Positions 23,533 through 32,340 of a stretch of DNA of 45,007 bases are shown here, one piece after another. The DNA is from an uncultured Aquimarina sp. Lineage in GTDB: Bacteria > Bacteroidota > Bacteroidia > Flavobacteriales > Flavobacteriaceae. Both the position numbers and the translations under genes were made by a program. The notes below the pieces were generated by a model. The model did not search any database, was not told the origin of the DNA, and worked only from the letters and a program-made list of their open reading frames with translations. Each line of letters begins with the position of its first letter. Position 1 is the stretch's first letter. The DNA lies in the NCBI GenBank assembly GCA_947498595.1, contig CANMKX010000032.1, forward strand, positions 1 to 45,007, given 5' to 3'.

Positions 23533-23718
23533 TCAACGTAGAAAACAATGATTATAGGTTGTACAATTACCCGGTTCGCAAATTTCTTCGTTCAATAACA
23601 GAAAACAACATGTATTTTTATCCTTACAGTAAAAATGTAATGCTGCTTCTCCATTGAGTCCTTTTTGCTTTTGTTTATCTAATATTTTAACCCCATTCAA
23701 ATCTAAAATACCTCTCAC
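23533..23718 (-). CDS. Small Cys-rich peptide with bacteriocin-type leader
   Basis: 61 residues from a GTG start; no ATG is available and a stop codon directly precedes the GTG. The N-terminal half, MRGILDLNGVKILDKQKQKG (then LNGE), has the pattern of flavobacterial and Bacteroidales natural-product leader peptides (L-x-G-x-K-x-L-x-K-x-x-Q-x-x-x-x-NGG), although the second Gly of the usual GG is Glu here. The remaining 35 residues contain six cysteines (YC, TCC, IC, NC, HC). No modification enzyme or peptidase-containing ABC exporter is next to it. Role inferred only from the leader. Confidence 0.6.
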   Translation of the reverse strand: MRGILDLNGVKILDKQKQKGLNGEAALHFYCKDKNTCCFLLLNEEICEPGNCTTYNHCFLR

Positions 23719-23827
23719 TTAACTGGTTTATAGTTTGTTGCTACTTAAAGTTAGAGTATATTTATTATAAATTATTGAGGGATTGCCACAGTATTTTTAT
23801 CACTTTACGGCAATAACACCGTAAAAA

Positions 23828-25561
23828 TCAATCTAATAGAGATCTTCGGTTATTATGTTGAACTGCTGCATCCGAAAACTTAGGAGTTTCTTTGTCACTT
23901 TCTGCAAAAGCAACCGCATCTGTAATATTCATAAAATAATGCTGCGTTCCTAATGCATCTATAAATCCAGATCGCTTTAAAAAATCTCGTACAGGTCCAA
24001 TAGTTCCTGTAATAAGCAATTGAACATTCATTCCTTGTAAATACCTATTCATATCTTCCAAAACATGCAAACCTGTACTATCAATGTCATGCACATTTGT
24101 TGTATGAAAAATCAAGTATTCTGGTATTATAGGTCGTTGTTCTATGTATTTTAACAACGTTTCTTTAAAATAATTAATATTGCCAAAATAAATCTGGTTA
24201 TCAAATCGAATTATTAAATACTTAGTAGATTGTTTTGCATTAGGAAATCGATTTATATTTCGATAATATTCCGTATCTGGAATGTTGACTAACTCTGCTA
24301 CATGAGGTCTTGAACTATAATATTGTAAAAATATAAATGACAAGATAACTCCTATAAAAATTCCCGTTTCGACACCTAATGATAGCGTTCCTATAAAAGT
24401 AATAAACATTACCATAAAGTCTCTCCTTCTAAGTTTTAATAAGTATTTAGCTTCTTTTATATTAATCAAATTAAAGACTGATAATAATATAATAGCTGCT
24501 AGAACAGACTTAGGAATGTAGTAAAAAAATGGTGTAAAAAATAACAATGATATCACAATCATTACAACTGTTATCATAGTCGAAATAGTGGTTTTTCCTC
24601 CTGCTTCATCATTAATTGCTGACCTACTATAACTTCCAGAAGATGGAATTGATTGAAAAAAAGCACCTATTACTTTGGCTATTCCTAAAGCAAAAAGCTC
24701 TTGATTAGGGCGTACAACGTGATCTCTATTTTTCATTTCAAGAGATTTAGCTATTCCTATACTTCCTATATATCCTATAAATGTTACTGTAAGAATTGAT
24801 GGTACTAAAGATTCTACATTATTCAAATCAATTTCGGGTGCCATAAAACTAGGCAATCCATTGGGTACAGCCTCAATAACTGCCAAACCTAATTGATCCA
24901 ATTCAAATAACATCGTAATGATTGTTGTTAGTATTAAAACAAGTAAGGCTCCAGGAAATGATTTTTTCCATTTCTTTAATCCTAACATTATTAAAATTGA
25001 CCCTACACACATCAAAATAGTTATTCCATGGATTTCTTGTATGTGTTCAAAAACGTACAATACATCTTGATAGGAATGATCAAACTTTGGTATTGCAATT
25101 CCTAAACCTGCTTTTAATTGAGATATGATAATTATTATTGCGGCGGCAGATATAAATCCAGAAATCACCGGTTGAGATATTAAGTTTACCAAAAATCCCA
25201 TTTGCATAAAACTTAATAGCATTTGCAAAATACCAATCAGCAAGCCTAAATAAATAACTAGATTAACATATTCTGGACTAAAAGGAGAAGCTAATTTACT
25301 TACTCCACTCATCACTAATATAGCTGTTACAGCAACGGGTCCAATACTTAATTGTCTTGAAGTACCAAAAATAGCATACATCAATAACGGAATCAAACAG
25401 CTATACAATCCATATATGGGAGGAATCCCCATTAATAAAGCATAGGCTATCGCTTGTGGTATTAATATAACCCCAACTGTGATTCCTGCTATACTATCTG
25501 ATTTGAGTGTAGCTAAATTATATCCTGAGATTCCTTCAAAAACAGGAATCATTTTGTGCAA
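23828..25561 (-). CDS. SulP-family anion transporter with STAS domain
   Basis: 577 residues. The N-terminal half has 10-14 membrane segments with SulP blocks: AGITVGVILIPQAIAYALLM, MGIPPIYGLYSCLIPLLMYA (GTSRQLSIGPVAVTAIL), and SIPSSGSYSRSAINDEAGGK. Residues about 440-550 form a cytoplasmic STAS domain (FDNQIYFGNINYFKETLL, IDSTGLHVLEDMNRYL). SulP proteins move sulphate, bicarbonate or other anions; the substrate cannot be read here. Monocistronic. Confidence 0.92.
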   Translation of the reverse strand: MHKMIPVFEGISGYNLATLKSDSIAGITVGVILIPQAIAYALLMGIPPIYGLYSCLIPLLMYAIFGTSRQLSIGPVAVTAILVMSGVSKLASPFSPEYVNLVIYLGLLIGILQMLLSFMQMGFLVNLISQPVISGFISAAAIIIIISQLKAGLGIAIPKFDHSYQDVLYVFEHIQEIHGITILMCVGSILIMLGLKKWKKSFPGALLVLILTTIITMLFELDQLGLAVIEAVPNGLPSFMAPEIDLNNVESLVPSILTVTFIGYIGSIGIAKSLEMKNRDHVVRPNQELFALGIAKVIGAFFQSIPSSGSYSRSAINDEAGGKTTISTMITVVMIVISLLFFTPFFYYIPKSVLAAIILLSVFNLINIKEAKYLLKLRRRDFMVMFITFIGTLSLGVETGIFIGVILSFIFLQYYSSRPHVAELVNIPDTEYYRNINRFPNAKQSTKYLIIRFDNQIYFGNINYFKETLLKYIEQRPIIPEYLIFHTTNVHDIDSTGLHVLEDMNRYLQGMNVQLLITGTIGPVRDFLKRSGFIDALGTQHYFMNITDAVAFAESDKETPKFSDAAVQHNNRRSLLD

Positions 25562-25797
25562 TCTTTTGATGGTTTTTATTTTAGTTATTCGTTTATAAAA
25601 CTACAATAGTTTCTCTTAAAAAGCCATATATATTAACGTTGTTTTGTGACATTTAATACTCTATTAGCTCTATAGTTTTTAGAAAAAAAGAATCTTATTA
25701 AGGTGATTTCTATAGAAAATATCTACTATTTATTAGGTAGTCGTATACATTACAAATTTCTTAATTAGTATCTTCATTAAAATTTAAAAAAACAATC

Positions 25798-26574
25798 ATG
25801 AAATCGAAAATCATTTTACTCATTACCTTATCTCTTAGTATACTCTCTTGTAAAACGGACTCCAAAAATAAAGAGGTAGAAAAAAAAGACGCAACGGTAA
25901 AAGTTAAAAAAGATGCTATTAAAGTTATCCCTATTCAACATGCTAGTTTGTTACTAGAAGCGAATAATAAAACTATCTATATAGATCCTACTGGAGGATT
26001 AAAGGCTTATGAAGGTAAAAATAAAGCTGATATGATCTTAATAACAGATATACATGGAGATCACATGAATATCGAAACTCTTACGGTTATTGAAACTCAA
26101 GATGTCCCTATTATAGTACCTCAAGCTGTTGCAGAAAAATTACCTGCTCAATTTACGGATCAATTACATATTATCAATAATGGAGAATCATTTAAGTGGT
26201 CTGATATTATTATTGAAGCTATACCTATGTATAACCTAAGAGATGAAGCTTTAAAATTCCATACAAAAGGTAGAGGAAATGGCTATATCATAACTCTTAA
26301 CGGTGAGCGAATTTATATCTCTGGCGATACTGAAGATATTCCTGAAATGAGGAATTTAAAAAATATAGATAGAGCCTTTATATGTATGAATTTACCTTAT
26401 ACAATGACGCCAGAAAGCGCTGCTAGTGCTGTTTTAGATTTTTCACCTAAAAAAGTGTATCCATATCATTATAGAGGTACAACTGGTTTTAGTAGCACTT
26501 CTAACTTTGAAAAAATTATAACTAGTAAAAATAAAAACATAGAAGTTATTCGATTAAACTGGTATAAAAATTAA
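25798..26574 (+). CDS. MBL-fold metallo-hydrolase lipoprotein
   Basis: 258 residues. The signal peptide ends in a lipobox (SLSILSCKTDS), so it is a membrane lipoprotein with a Lys/Glu-rich linker to about residue 40. The metallo-beta-lactamase-like core follows, UlaG/YtnP type: IQHASLLLEANNKTIYIDPT, metal motif TDIHGDHMNIET (H-x-D-H), IYISGDTEDIPEM (Asp ligand) and VYPYHYRG (His). Family members hydrolyse phosphodiesters, lactones or amides; the substrate is unknown. Confidence 0.85.
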   Translation: MKSKIILLITLSLSILSCKTDSKNKEVEKKDATVKVKKDAIKVIPIQHASLLLEANNKTIYIDPTGGLKAYEGKNKADMILITDIHGDHMNIETLTVIETQDVPIIVPQAVAEKLPAQFTDQLHIINNGESFKWSDIIIEAIPMYNLRDEALKFHTKGRGNGYIITLNGERIYISGDTEDIPEMRNLKNIDRAFICMNLPYTMTPESAASAVLDFSPKKVYPYHYRGTTGFSSTSNFEKIITSKNKNIEVIRLNWYKN

Positions 26575-26711
26575 AGTAATATATATAGTTATTTTTTCAT
26601 CTACTAATTACTTTCATAACTATATTTAGATTTATTATCTATATTTAAATCCAAATATAGTTTTATATATTGTATTTAACATTTTTTATAGTTTTAAACA
26701 TACACTTCCAA

Positions 26712-26719
26712 TACATTTG
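26712..26719 (+). promoter_or_regulatory. -7 box of the decarboxylase gene
   Basis: TACATTTG matches TAnnTTTG 15 nt before the start codon. No exact -33 TTTG is present; T-rich DNA lies at the expected distance. Confidence 0.5.
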
Positions 26720-26733
26720 CGCAAAATTGGGAT

Positions 26734-27873
26734 ATGGATTTACAAAGTATAGAAAAAGACAAACTTAAAGAGCTCTATGATACGATAGAGCAAACTACTC
26801 AAAATTTTTTAGGATACCCTGTTTCTAAAGATTTTGATTATTCAGAATTAATACCTTTTTTAAAATTCCCTATTAACAATTTAGGAGATCCTTTTGGAGA
26901 ATCTACATATCGAGTAGATTCTAGAGCTATGGAACGCGAAGTTGTTAATTTTTTTGCGAGTTTATTTAGAGCTAAAGCTGAAGATAGCTGGGGATATGTT
27001 ACTAATGGAGGTTCTGAAGGAAATTTATATGGTTTATACGTTGCTCGAGAATTATATCCTAAAGCTATTGTTTATTTTTCTGAATCAACTCATTATAGTA
27101 TTCAAAAAAACATCACTCTTTTAAATACAGATCATATTATTGTAAAATCTCAAAAAAATGGAGAAATCGATTATAATGACCTTAAAGAAGCTATTGGATA
27201 CAATCGTCATCGACCGGTAGTTGTAGTTGCTAATATTGGTACTACTATGACTGAAGCTAAAGATAATACCAAGGTAATTAAAACCTTATTAGAAGAAATG
27301 GCTATAGAGAAACATTATATCCATGCAGATGCTGCTCTAGCAGGTGGTTTTGCTCCTTTTATAACTCCAAGACCCGTTTTTGATTTTGAAGATGGTATTG
27401 ATAGTATTTCAGTAAGTGGGCATAAGTTTATTGGCTCTCCTATGCCTTCTGGTGTTGTTATTGTAAAAAAACATAATAGAGATAGGATTGCTAGAAGAAT
27501 TGCATATATAGGTAGCTCTGATGCTACTATTACAGGTTCTAGAAACGGACATAGTCCGCTATTTTTGTGGTATGCTATAAAAAAACTAGGAATTGAAGGT
27601 TTCAAAAAACGTACAGCTCATAGCTTAGCTGTTGCTGCTTATACTGAAAAACGTTTAAATGAAATCGGTGTAAACGCTTGGCGTAATGAAAATGCATTGA
27701 CAATTGTGTTTCCTGCTCCTCATAACGATATCATTTCTAAATGGCAGTTAGCTACAGAAAAAGGACAATCACATATTATCTGTATGCCTAATGTAACTTT
27801 TGAGCAAATTGATAGTTTCATCGCAGATATGGAATTAGTTTTATGTGAATTAGTTTTATGTGAATTAGTTTAA
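26734..27873 (+). CDS. hdc: PLP-dependent histidine decarboxylase
   Basis: 379 residues, the size of group II histidine decarboxylase (about 378). Signature blocks are NNLGDPFGESTYRVDSRAME, ESWGYVTNGGSEGNLYGLYV, YFSESTHYSIQKNITLL, VVVANIGTTMTEAKDN, the HADAALAGG loop, the PLP lysine in SVSGHKFIGSPMPSGVVIVK and TGSRNGHSPLFLW. It makes histamine from histidine in the cytoplasm. The C-terminus carries an in-frame threefold 15-bp repeat giving ELVLCELVLCELV. Standing alone; no histidine transporter is adjacent. Other aromatic or amino-acid decarboxylases are less likely given these blocks. Confidence 0.88.
   Translation: MDLQSIEKDKLKELYDTIEQTTQNFLGYPVSKDFDYSELIPFLKFPINNLGDPFGESTYRVDSRAMEREVVNFFASLFRAKAEDSWGYVTNGGSEGNLYGLYVARELYPKAIVYFSESTHYSIQKNITLLNTDHIIVKSQKNGEIDYNDLKEAIGYNRHRPVVVVANIGTTMTEAKDNTKVIKTLLEEMAIEKHYIHADAALAGGFAPFITPRPVFDFEDGIDSISVSGHKFIGSPMPSGVVIVKKHNRDRIARRIAYIGSSDATITGSRNGHSPLFLWYAIKKLGIEGFKKRTAHSLAVAAYTEKRLNEIGVNAWRNENALTIVFPAPHNDIISKWQLATEKGQSHIICMPNVTFEQIDSFIADMELVLCELVLCELV
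27832..27873 (+). repeat. Short tandem repeat at the hdc C-terminus
   Basis: GAATTAGTT recurs at 27832, 27847 and 27862 with period 15 (unit GAATTAGTTTTATGT). Being a multiple of three, it repeats ELVLC in frame. Confidence 0.9.
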
Positions 27874-27884
27874 TCTTTTTTATA

Positions 27885-27923
27885 ATAAAATGACTAGATT
27901 TTAATAAAATCTAGTCATTTTAT
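27885..27923. terminator. Bidirectional terminator
   Basis: 19-bp arms ATAAAATGACTAGATTTTA (27885-27903) and the complement (27905-27923), between convergent hdc and the lipoprotein gene. Confidence 0.8.
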
Positions 27924-27926
27924 CAA

Positions 27927-28403
27927 TTATTCGATTGTAACTAGAATACTATTAGAACTTGCTAGCTTTTTTTCATCTTGCGCTAAAAATGTGATAGTAT
28001 ACGTTCCTTTTTTAGTTAATTTGTACCCTTCTAATATATTTACAATTGCAGTTTTAGATTCATTAGGAGTAATCGTTAAATAATCTGCTTCTGATGGAGG
28101 TAATCTCTTAACTAAAATTCCTGTGTATGGAACTTTTTCTCCTTTTTCGTTTTTTATTTCTAAATAACTTCCTGTAAATCTTTTTTCAAAAGGAGTTCTC
28201 CAAAAGCAAAAGCGTTGTTCTATAGTAGTACCATTTTTTATTTCGAAATGTAATTTCACTTCTTCATTTATAGCATATTTTTCTTTTTCTAAAGATATTT
28301 TGGTTTCAATCATTTCTTTTTTTATTTCATTATGATTGTTTTGTTCTCCTTTACAAGAAATTAGGGTTATAAAAAACAAAGCAGCTAGTATTCTTAATTT
28401 CAT
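27927..28403 (-). CDS. Lipoprotein with an Ig-like beta-sandwich
   Basis: 158 residues; lipobox LAALFFITLISCKGE. The mature part (about 35-158) is a single all-beta domain: ISLEKEKYAINEEVKLHFEI, GSYLEIKNEKGEKVPY, KTAIVNILEGYKLTKKGTYT and ITFLAQDE…NSILVTIE. This resembles the intracellular-proteinase-inhibitor/Ig-like domain found beside some secreted metalloproteases. No protease gene is adjacent, so I leave the function open. Confidence 0.7.
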   Translation of the reverse strand: MKLRILAALFFITLISCKGEQNNHNEIKKEMIETKISLEKEKYAINEEVKLHFEIKNGTTIEQRFCFWRTPFEKRFTGSYLEIKNEKGEKVPYTGILVKRLPPSEADYLTITPNESKTAIVNILEGYKLTKKGTYTITFLAQDEKKLASSNSILVTIE

Positions 28404-28458
28404 ATTCTTGATATATTTATATTTCTAATAATTACAACCATCATACCAAAAACAAAAC

Positions 28459-28492
28459 AAGAGCTTTTATTCGATCATAAAAGCTCTTGTAT
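28459..28492 (-). terminator. Terminator after ettA
   Basis: 14-bp arms ACAAGAGCTTTTAT and ATAAAAGCTCTTGT; on the minus strand a T-rich run follows. Confidence 0.85.
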
Positions 28493-28514
28493 TAGGTATA
28501 AATAAGATAATTTA

Positions 28515-30206
28515 TTATCTAACTAATTTCTTATACTTTATTCGTTTAGGCATGATATCTCCTCCTAAACGCTTTTTCTTACTTTCTTCATATTCAGAGA
28601 AACTTCCTTCAAAGAAATATACTTGAGAATCTCCTTCAAAAGCTAGGATATGAGTACAAATACGATCTAAAAACCAACGGTCGTGAGAAATAACTACAGC
28701 ACATCCTGCAAAATTCTCTAACCCTTCTTCTAAAGCTCTCAAAGTGTTTACATCCAAATCATTTGTTGGCTCATCTAATAACAGAACGTTTCCTTCTTCT
28801 TTAAGCGTCATTGCTAAATGTAAACGGTTACGTTCACCTCCAGATAAAGTAGATACCTTTTTGTTTTGTTCGCTTCCACTAAAATTAAAACGACTTAAAT
28901 AAGCTCTAGAATTAACTTGACGACCTCCCATCATAATTAACTCTTGCTCATCAGAAAAGTTTTGCCAGATCGTTTGATTTGGATCAATATCTGAGTGACT
29001 CTGATCTACATAAGCTATCTTTGCTGTATCACCTACATTAAAAGAACCTTTATCAGGAGTTTCTTCTCCCATGATCATTCTAAAAATTGTAGTTTTACCA
29101 GCTCCGTTAGGTCCAATAACCCCTACAATTCCTGCTTGAGGTAAATTAAAATTAAGATCTTCATATAATAATTTATCATCATATGCTTTGCTAACTCCAG
29201 AAGCTTCAATCACATTTGTTCCTAATCTTGGTCCATTAGGGATGTATATTTCTAGTTTTTCGTCAAGCTGTTTTTGATCCTGATTTAATAATTTATCATA
29301 ATTCTTTAAACGTGCTTTTTGTTTAGCTTGACGTCCTTTGGTTCCTTGTTTAACCCATTCTAATTCTCGCTCTAAAGTTTTTTGGCGTTTAGAAGCTGTT
29401 TTGCTTTCTTGATCTAATCGTTTAGCCTTTTGATCCAACCAAGATGAATAGTTTCCTTTCCATGGAATTCCTTCTCCTCTATCCAATTCTAAAATCCACC
29501 CAGCAATATTATCTAAGAAATAACGGTCATGCGTTACAGCTATTACTGTTCCTTTATATTGAGCTAAATGATGTTCTAACCAATGTACTGATTCTGCATC
29601 CAAGTGGTTGGTTGGCTCATCTAGTAATAATACATCTGGTTCTTGCAATAATAATCTACATAAAGCAACTCGACGCTTCTCTCCTCCTGATAGTACCGAA
29701 ATCTTTTTATCAGCATCTGGCGTACGTAAAGCATCCATTGCAATCTCAAGTTTTGTATCAAGATCCCATGCATCAAGTGCATCAATTTTGTCTTGTAATA
29801 CTGCTTGACGATCCATCAATTTTTGCATCTTATCGGCATCTTCATAATATTCTGGTAAGCCAAATAAGTCATTAATTTTATTGTACTCTTCTAGTACAGC
29901 TACAGTCTCTGCAGCTCCTTCTTTAACAATTTCTATAACTGTTTTTTCAGGATCTAATTTCGGTTCTTGTTCTAAATATCCAACAGTATATCCTGAAGAA
30001 AATACTACATCCCCCTGATAATTTGTATCTACTCCTGCTATAATTTTAAGCAACGTAGATTTTCCAGATCCATTAAGTCCTAAAATTCCAATTTTAGCAC
30101 CGTAAAAGAAACTTAAATAAATATTCTTAAGTACAGGAGTATTCGCACTTTTAAAAGTTTTTGTCACTCCTGACATTGAAAATATAATTTTTTTATCGTC
30201 TGACAT
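28515..30206 (-). CDS. ettA: Energy-dependent translational throttle protein (ABC-F)
   Basis: 563 residues, standard for EttA. Two ABC domains: Walker A GILGLNGSGKSTLLKIIAG with signature LSGGEKRRVALCRLLLQEPD and Walker B VLLLDEPTNHLD; then GVIGPNGAGKTTIFRMIMG with LSGGERNRLHLAMTL and LLLDEPTNDLD. The linker between them holds the basic helical P-site-tRNA-interaction region (ETASKRQKTLERELEWV-type, GRQAKQKARLKNYDKLL). It gates entry of the ribosome into elongation according to the ATP/ADP level. Confidence 0.96.
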   Translation of the reverse strand: MSDDKKIIFSMSGVTKTFKSANTPVLKNIYLSFFYGAKIGILGLNGSGKSTLLKIIAGVDTNYQGDVVFSSGYTVGYLEQEPKLDPEKTVIEIVKEGAAETVAVLEEYNKINDLFGLPEYYEDADKMQKLMDRQAVLQDKIDALDAWDLDTKLEIAMDALRTPDADKKISVLSGGEKRRVALCRLLLQEPDVLLLDEPTNHLDAESVHWLEHHLAQYKGTVIAVTHDRYFLDNIAGWILELDRGEGIPWKGNYSSWLDQKAKRLDQESKTASKRQKTLERELEWVKQGTKGRQAKQKARLKNYDKLLNQDQKQLDEKLEIYIPNGPRLGTNVIEASGVSKAYDDKLLYEDLNFNLPQAGIVGVIGPNGAGKTTIFRMIMGEETPDKGSFNVGDTAKIAYVDQSHSDIDPNQTIWQNFSDEQELIMMGGRQVNSRAYLSRFNFSGSEQNKKVSTLSGGERNRLHLAMTLKEEGNVLLLDEPTNDLDVNTLRALEEGLENFAGCAVVISHDRWFLDRICTHILAFEGDSQVYFFEGSFSEYEESKKKRLGGDIMPKRIKYKKLVR

Positions 30207-30244
30207 AATTTATATTATATTAAAAACATTACAAATTTTACTTC

Positions 30245-30424
30245 TTAAATTCTTCCTTTAAGAGCGTTAAAAGCCCATGAAATAGTACAGAAACCTAACC
30301 CTGCTACAGTAAATCCTATTGTATAATCTGGATATTTAAATACTCCTAAAAGAATAAGCCCTGCTCCTAGTATAAACATAAGAAAAGAGGCCCAAGCAAA
30401 AATTGCATTTTTATTCATTCCCAT
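30245..30424 (-). CDS. Small CAL67264-type membrane protein
   Basis: 59 residues (a gene too short for many callers), reading MGMNKNAIFAWASFLMFILG followed by a second hydrophobic segment (TIGFTVAGLGFCTISWAFNA) and the basic end LKGRI. Two membrane helices. I recall this as the small flavobacterial membrane family named after CAL67264, usually beside ettA, as here. Start at 30424 or the second Met at 30418. Function unknown. Confidence 0.8.
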   Translation of the reverse strand: MGMNKNAIFAWASFLMFILGAGLILLGVFKYPDYTIGFTVAGLGFCTISWAFNALKGRI

Positions 30425-30588
30425 AAATCGTTATTTAGTATTTCATTACATACTTGTAAAGCGGTTACAAATATCGGTATTTTATCGACATATAATAACA
30501 TCTGATAGATTCTAATTTACTATCTATATTATATTTTTGTTAAAAGAATCTTATATTCATTACAAATAATGATTAATCTCCTTTTTAG

Positions 30589-30634
30589 ATATACACAAAA
30601 GAGCAACTCAATTGAGCTGCTCTTTTGTGTATAT
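30589..30634 (-). terminator. Terminator after the nuclease gene
   Basis: 17-bp arms ATATACACAAAAGAGCA (30589-30605) and TGCTCTTTTGTGTATAT (30618-30634); the loop contains the small palindrome CTCAATTGAG. Confidence 0.8.
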
Positions 30635-30706
30635 ACTTTTTATTATTTAAAATAAATCTCTACTAAAATTTAATATAAAATCACTATTAAAAAATAGAAT
30701 ATTGGA

Positions 30707-32119
30707 TTAATTAGAAGGACCATTATCAACACGAGATTCTATTACTGATTCTATAGAATTCGGTATATTTTCAAATAAATCATACCCTGTTAAACTTTCT
30801 ATTTGGTTTACCGATGTTCTAAAATTAGTCCAAGAACTGCTTATTCCTTGATCATTAGGGATATTTACTGCAATTATTCTTGTAGATGTATTTACTCGAT
30901 TAATATCGTTTGATCCATTAGGTAAAATAATTGCAACTTTCCAAAACGAATCTGGTACAGAAATATTTCCTCCATCAATTGTATTAGCAAAACCATTTCT
31001 TCCACTTCCTCCTTGACCAGCAATTCCTGCTATTATATGTATTTCATTTCCATCTTGAGCCAACGATCTTAAATAATCTTCTAAGTTTTTCCAACTTCTC
31101 TGGTTATTATCTGGTGATTGAGGAGCTATATTAGTCATATAATATGTATTTGAATTTGAAGTACTACTTCCATTACGGTCAGCAGACGGGCATAAATGTC
31201 CTCTATCAAATCCAGAACCTGTATAATCGCTCGTTGTAGCCCTAAAAAAGTTACTAGGTAAACCTGTATCTCTTTTAAAACAATTACATCTTCTTGCTGA
31301 TCCCATCCAAGAAGAACTTAAATGCCAACTTACCCAGTTTGCTATTCCTTTACTATTATTATATGACAAAGCGTAATCTGATCTTGACAAATAGTAATTA
31401 TTTGATGACGAACCTGCATTAGATGGGTTACCAAATGTAATATTACTATCTCTAGAAGGTACTCCTGGCGTATTATCTCCAGTACCTCCATTTACAGCAA
31501 TTTCTACATTATCTATATTAATTCTATTAGAACCTCCCGATACTTTATAAATACCGAAACGTACACTAGAATCTTCATCTACATTAAAAACAGCTGTATT
31601 AAATGCCGTAGAACTTGTAGTTATTGTATTACCTACAAAATACCAATCACCTCCACTATTATATGATGCAATTAACCTCCATGTTGATGTTCCATTATTT
31701 CCATACTTTGCATGTCTTATACGTATTGTAGAAGCTCCATTTGGCATATCAAAATTCATTATTGCATATCCTTCATTACGAATTCTAAGTGATTTTGAAC
31801 CATATTTACGATCATTACTAGTTGCTCCTAATAAAGCATCTGTTAAATACCAACTTCCTGAAGCCAAATTAACAGTAGCTCCACTATAACTAGTCTTTGA
31901 CGCATTTTCAAAAGCTTCTGTAAATCCAGAAGCGCTTTTTTGTGTTTGATTATGTTCATGCGGTCCCTCATTATCATAATGCAAAGTCTCTACTTTCAAT
32001 TCTCCTTCTATAGCTAAAGGTATTGATTCTATTGCTTGATAATCTGATTTATCATCATTAGTACATCCTGTTAAAAATAAGGACATAGCAACTCCTAATG
32101 TTACTAATTTTAATTTCAT
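30707..32119 (-). CDS. Secreted DNA/RNA non-specific endonuclease, lipoprotein
   Basis: 470 residues. A lipoprotein signal (MKLKLVTLGVAMSLFLTGC) leads to a beta-sandwich region (about 60-215) of carbohydrate- or surface-binding character (SGSWYLTDALLGATSN … VNLASG). The NUC domain (about 230-455) holds the catalytic motif GFDRGHLCPSADRNG (DRGH) and TYYMTNIAPQSPDNNQRSW with the metal-binding Asn. It should degrade extracellular nucleic acid for nutrition or biofilm turnover. Upstream is a promoter with TACATTTG. Confidence 0.9.
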   Translation of the reverse strand: MKLKLVTLGVAMSLFLTGCTNDDKSDYQAIESIPLAIEGELKVETLHYDNEGPHEHNQTQKSASGFTEAFENASKTSYSGATVNLASGSWYLTDALLGATSNDRKYGSKSLRIRNEGYAIMNFDMPNGASTIRIRHAKYGNNGTSTWRLIASYNSGGDWYFVGNTITTSSTAFNTAVFNVDEDSSVRFGIYKVSGGSNRINIDNVEIAVNGGTGDNTPGVPSRDSNITFGNPSNAGSSSNNYYLSRSDYALSYNNSKGIANWVSWHLSSSWMGSARRCNCFKRDTGLPSNFFRATTSDYTGSGFDRGHLCPSADRNGSSTSNSNTYYMTNIAPQSPDNNQRSWKNLEDYLRSLAQDGNEIHIIAGIAGQGGSGRNGFANTIDGGNISVPDSFWKVAIILPNGSNDINRVNTSTRIIAVNIPNDQGISSSWTNFRTSVNQIESLTGYDLFENIPNSIESVIESRVDNGPSN

Positions 32120-32188
32120 CGTTGTTGAGTTTATAGGTTTTCAAAAAAATAATGAACCTGTTCTTCATCCATTATTTTATTGACCGCG

Positions 32189-32216
32189 CAAATGTATTCT
32201 ATGTTCGTAACCTCAA
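32189..32216 (-). promoter_or_regulatory. Promoter of the nuclease gene
   Basis: On the minus strand TTG (32216-32214), 17 nt spacer, then TACATTTG (32196-32189), matching TTG/TAnnTTTG; 69 nt of leader to the start. Confidence 0.55.
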
Positions 32217-32340
32217 TGACAAGTATATATTAGTATAATGTTAAGAAATCATTAACAAGTAATTCCTACAACAATCAAGTTAATGTGTTTTTCACTAAAG
32301 TGTAACTTTTCGTATTTTCGTGCAAATAACACAATAGTCT

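Noticed and set aside
27315..27605. Minus-strand 96-codon frame inside histidine decarboxylase
   Set aside because: Lies entirely within a gene whose motifs are intact; it is a shadow frame.
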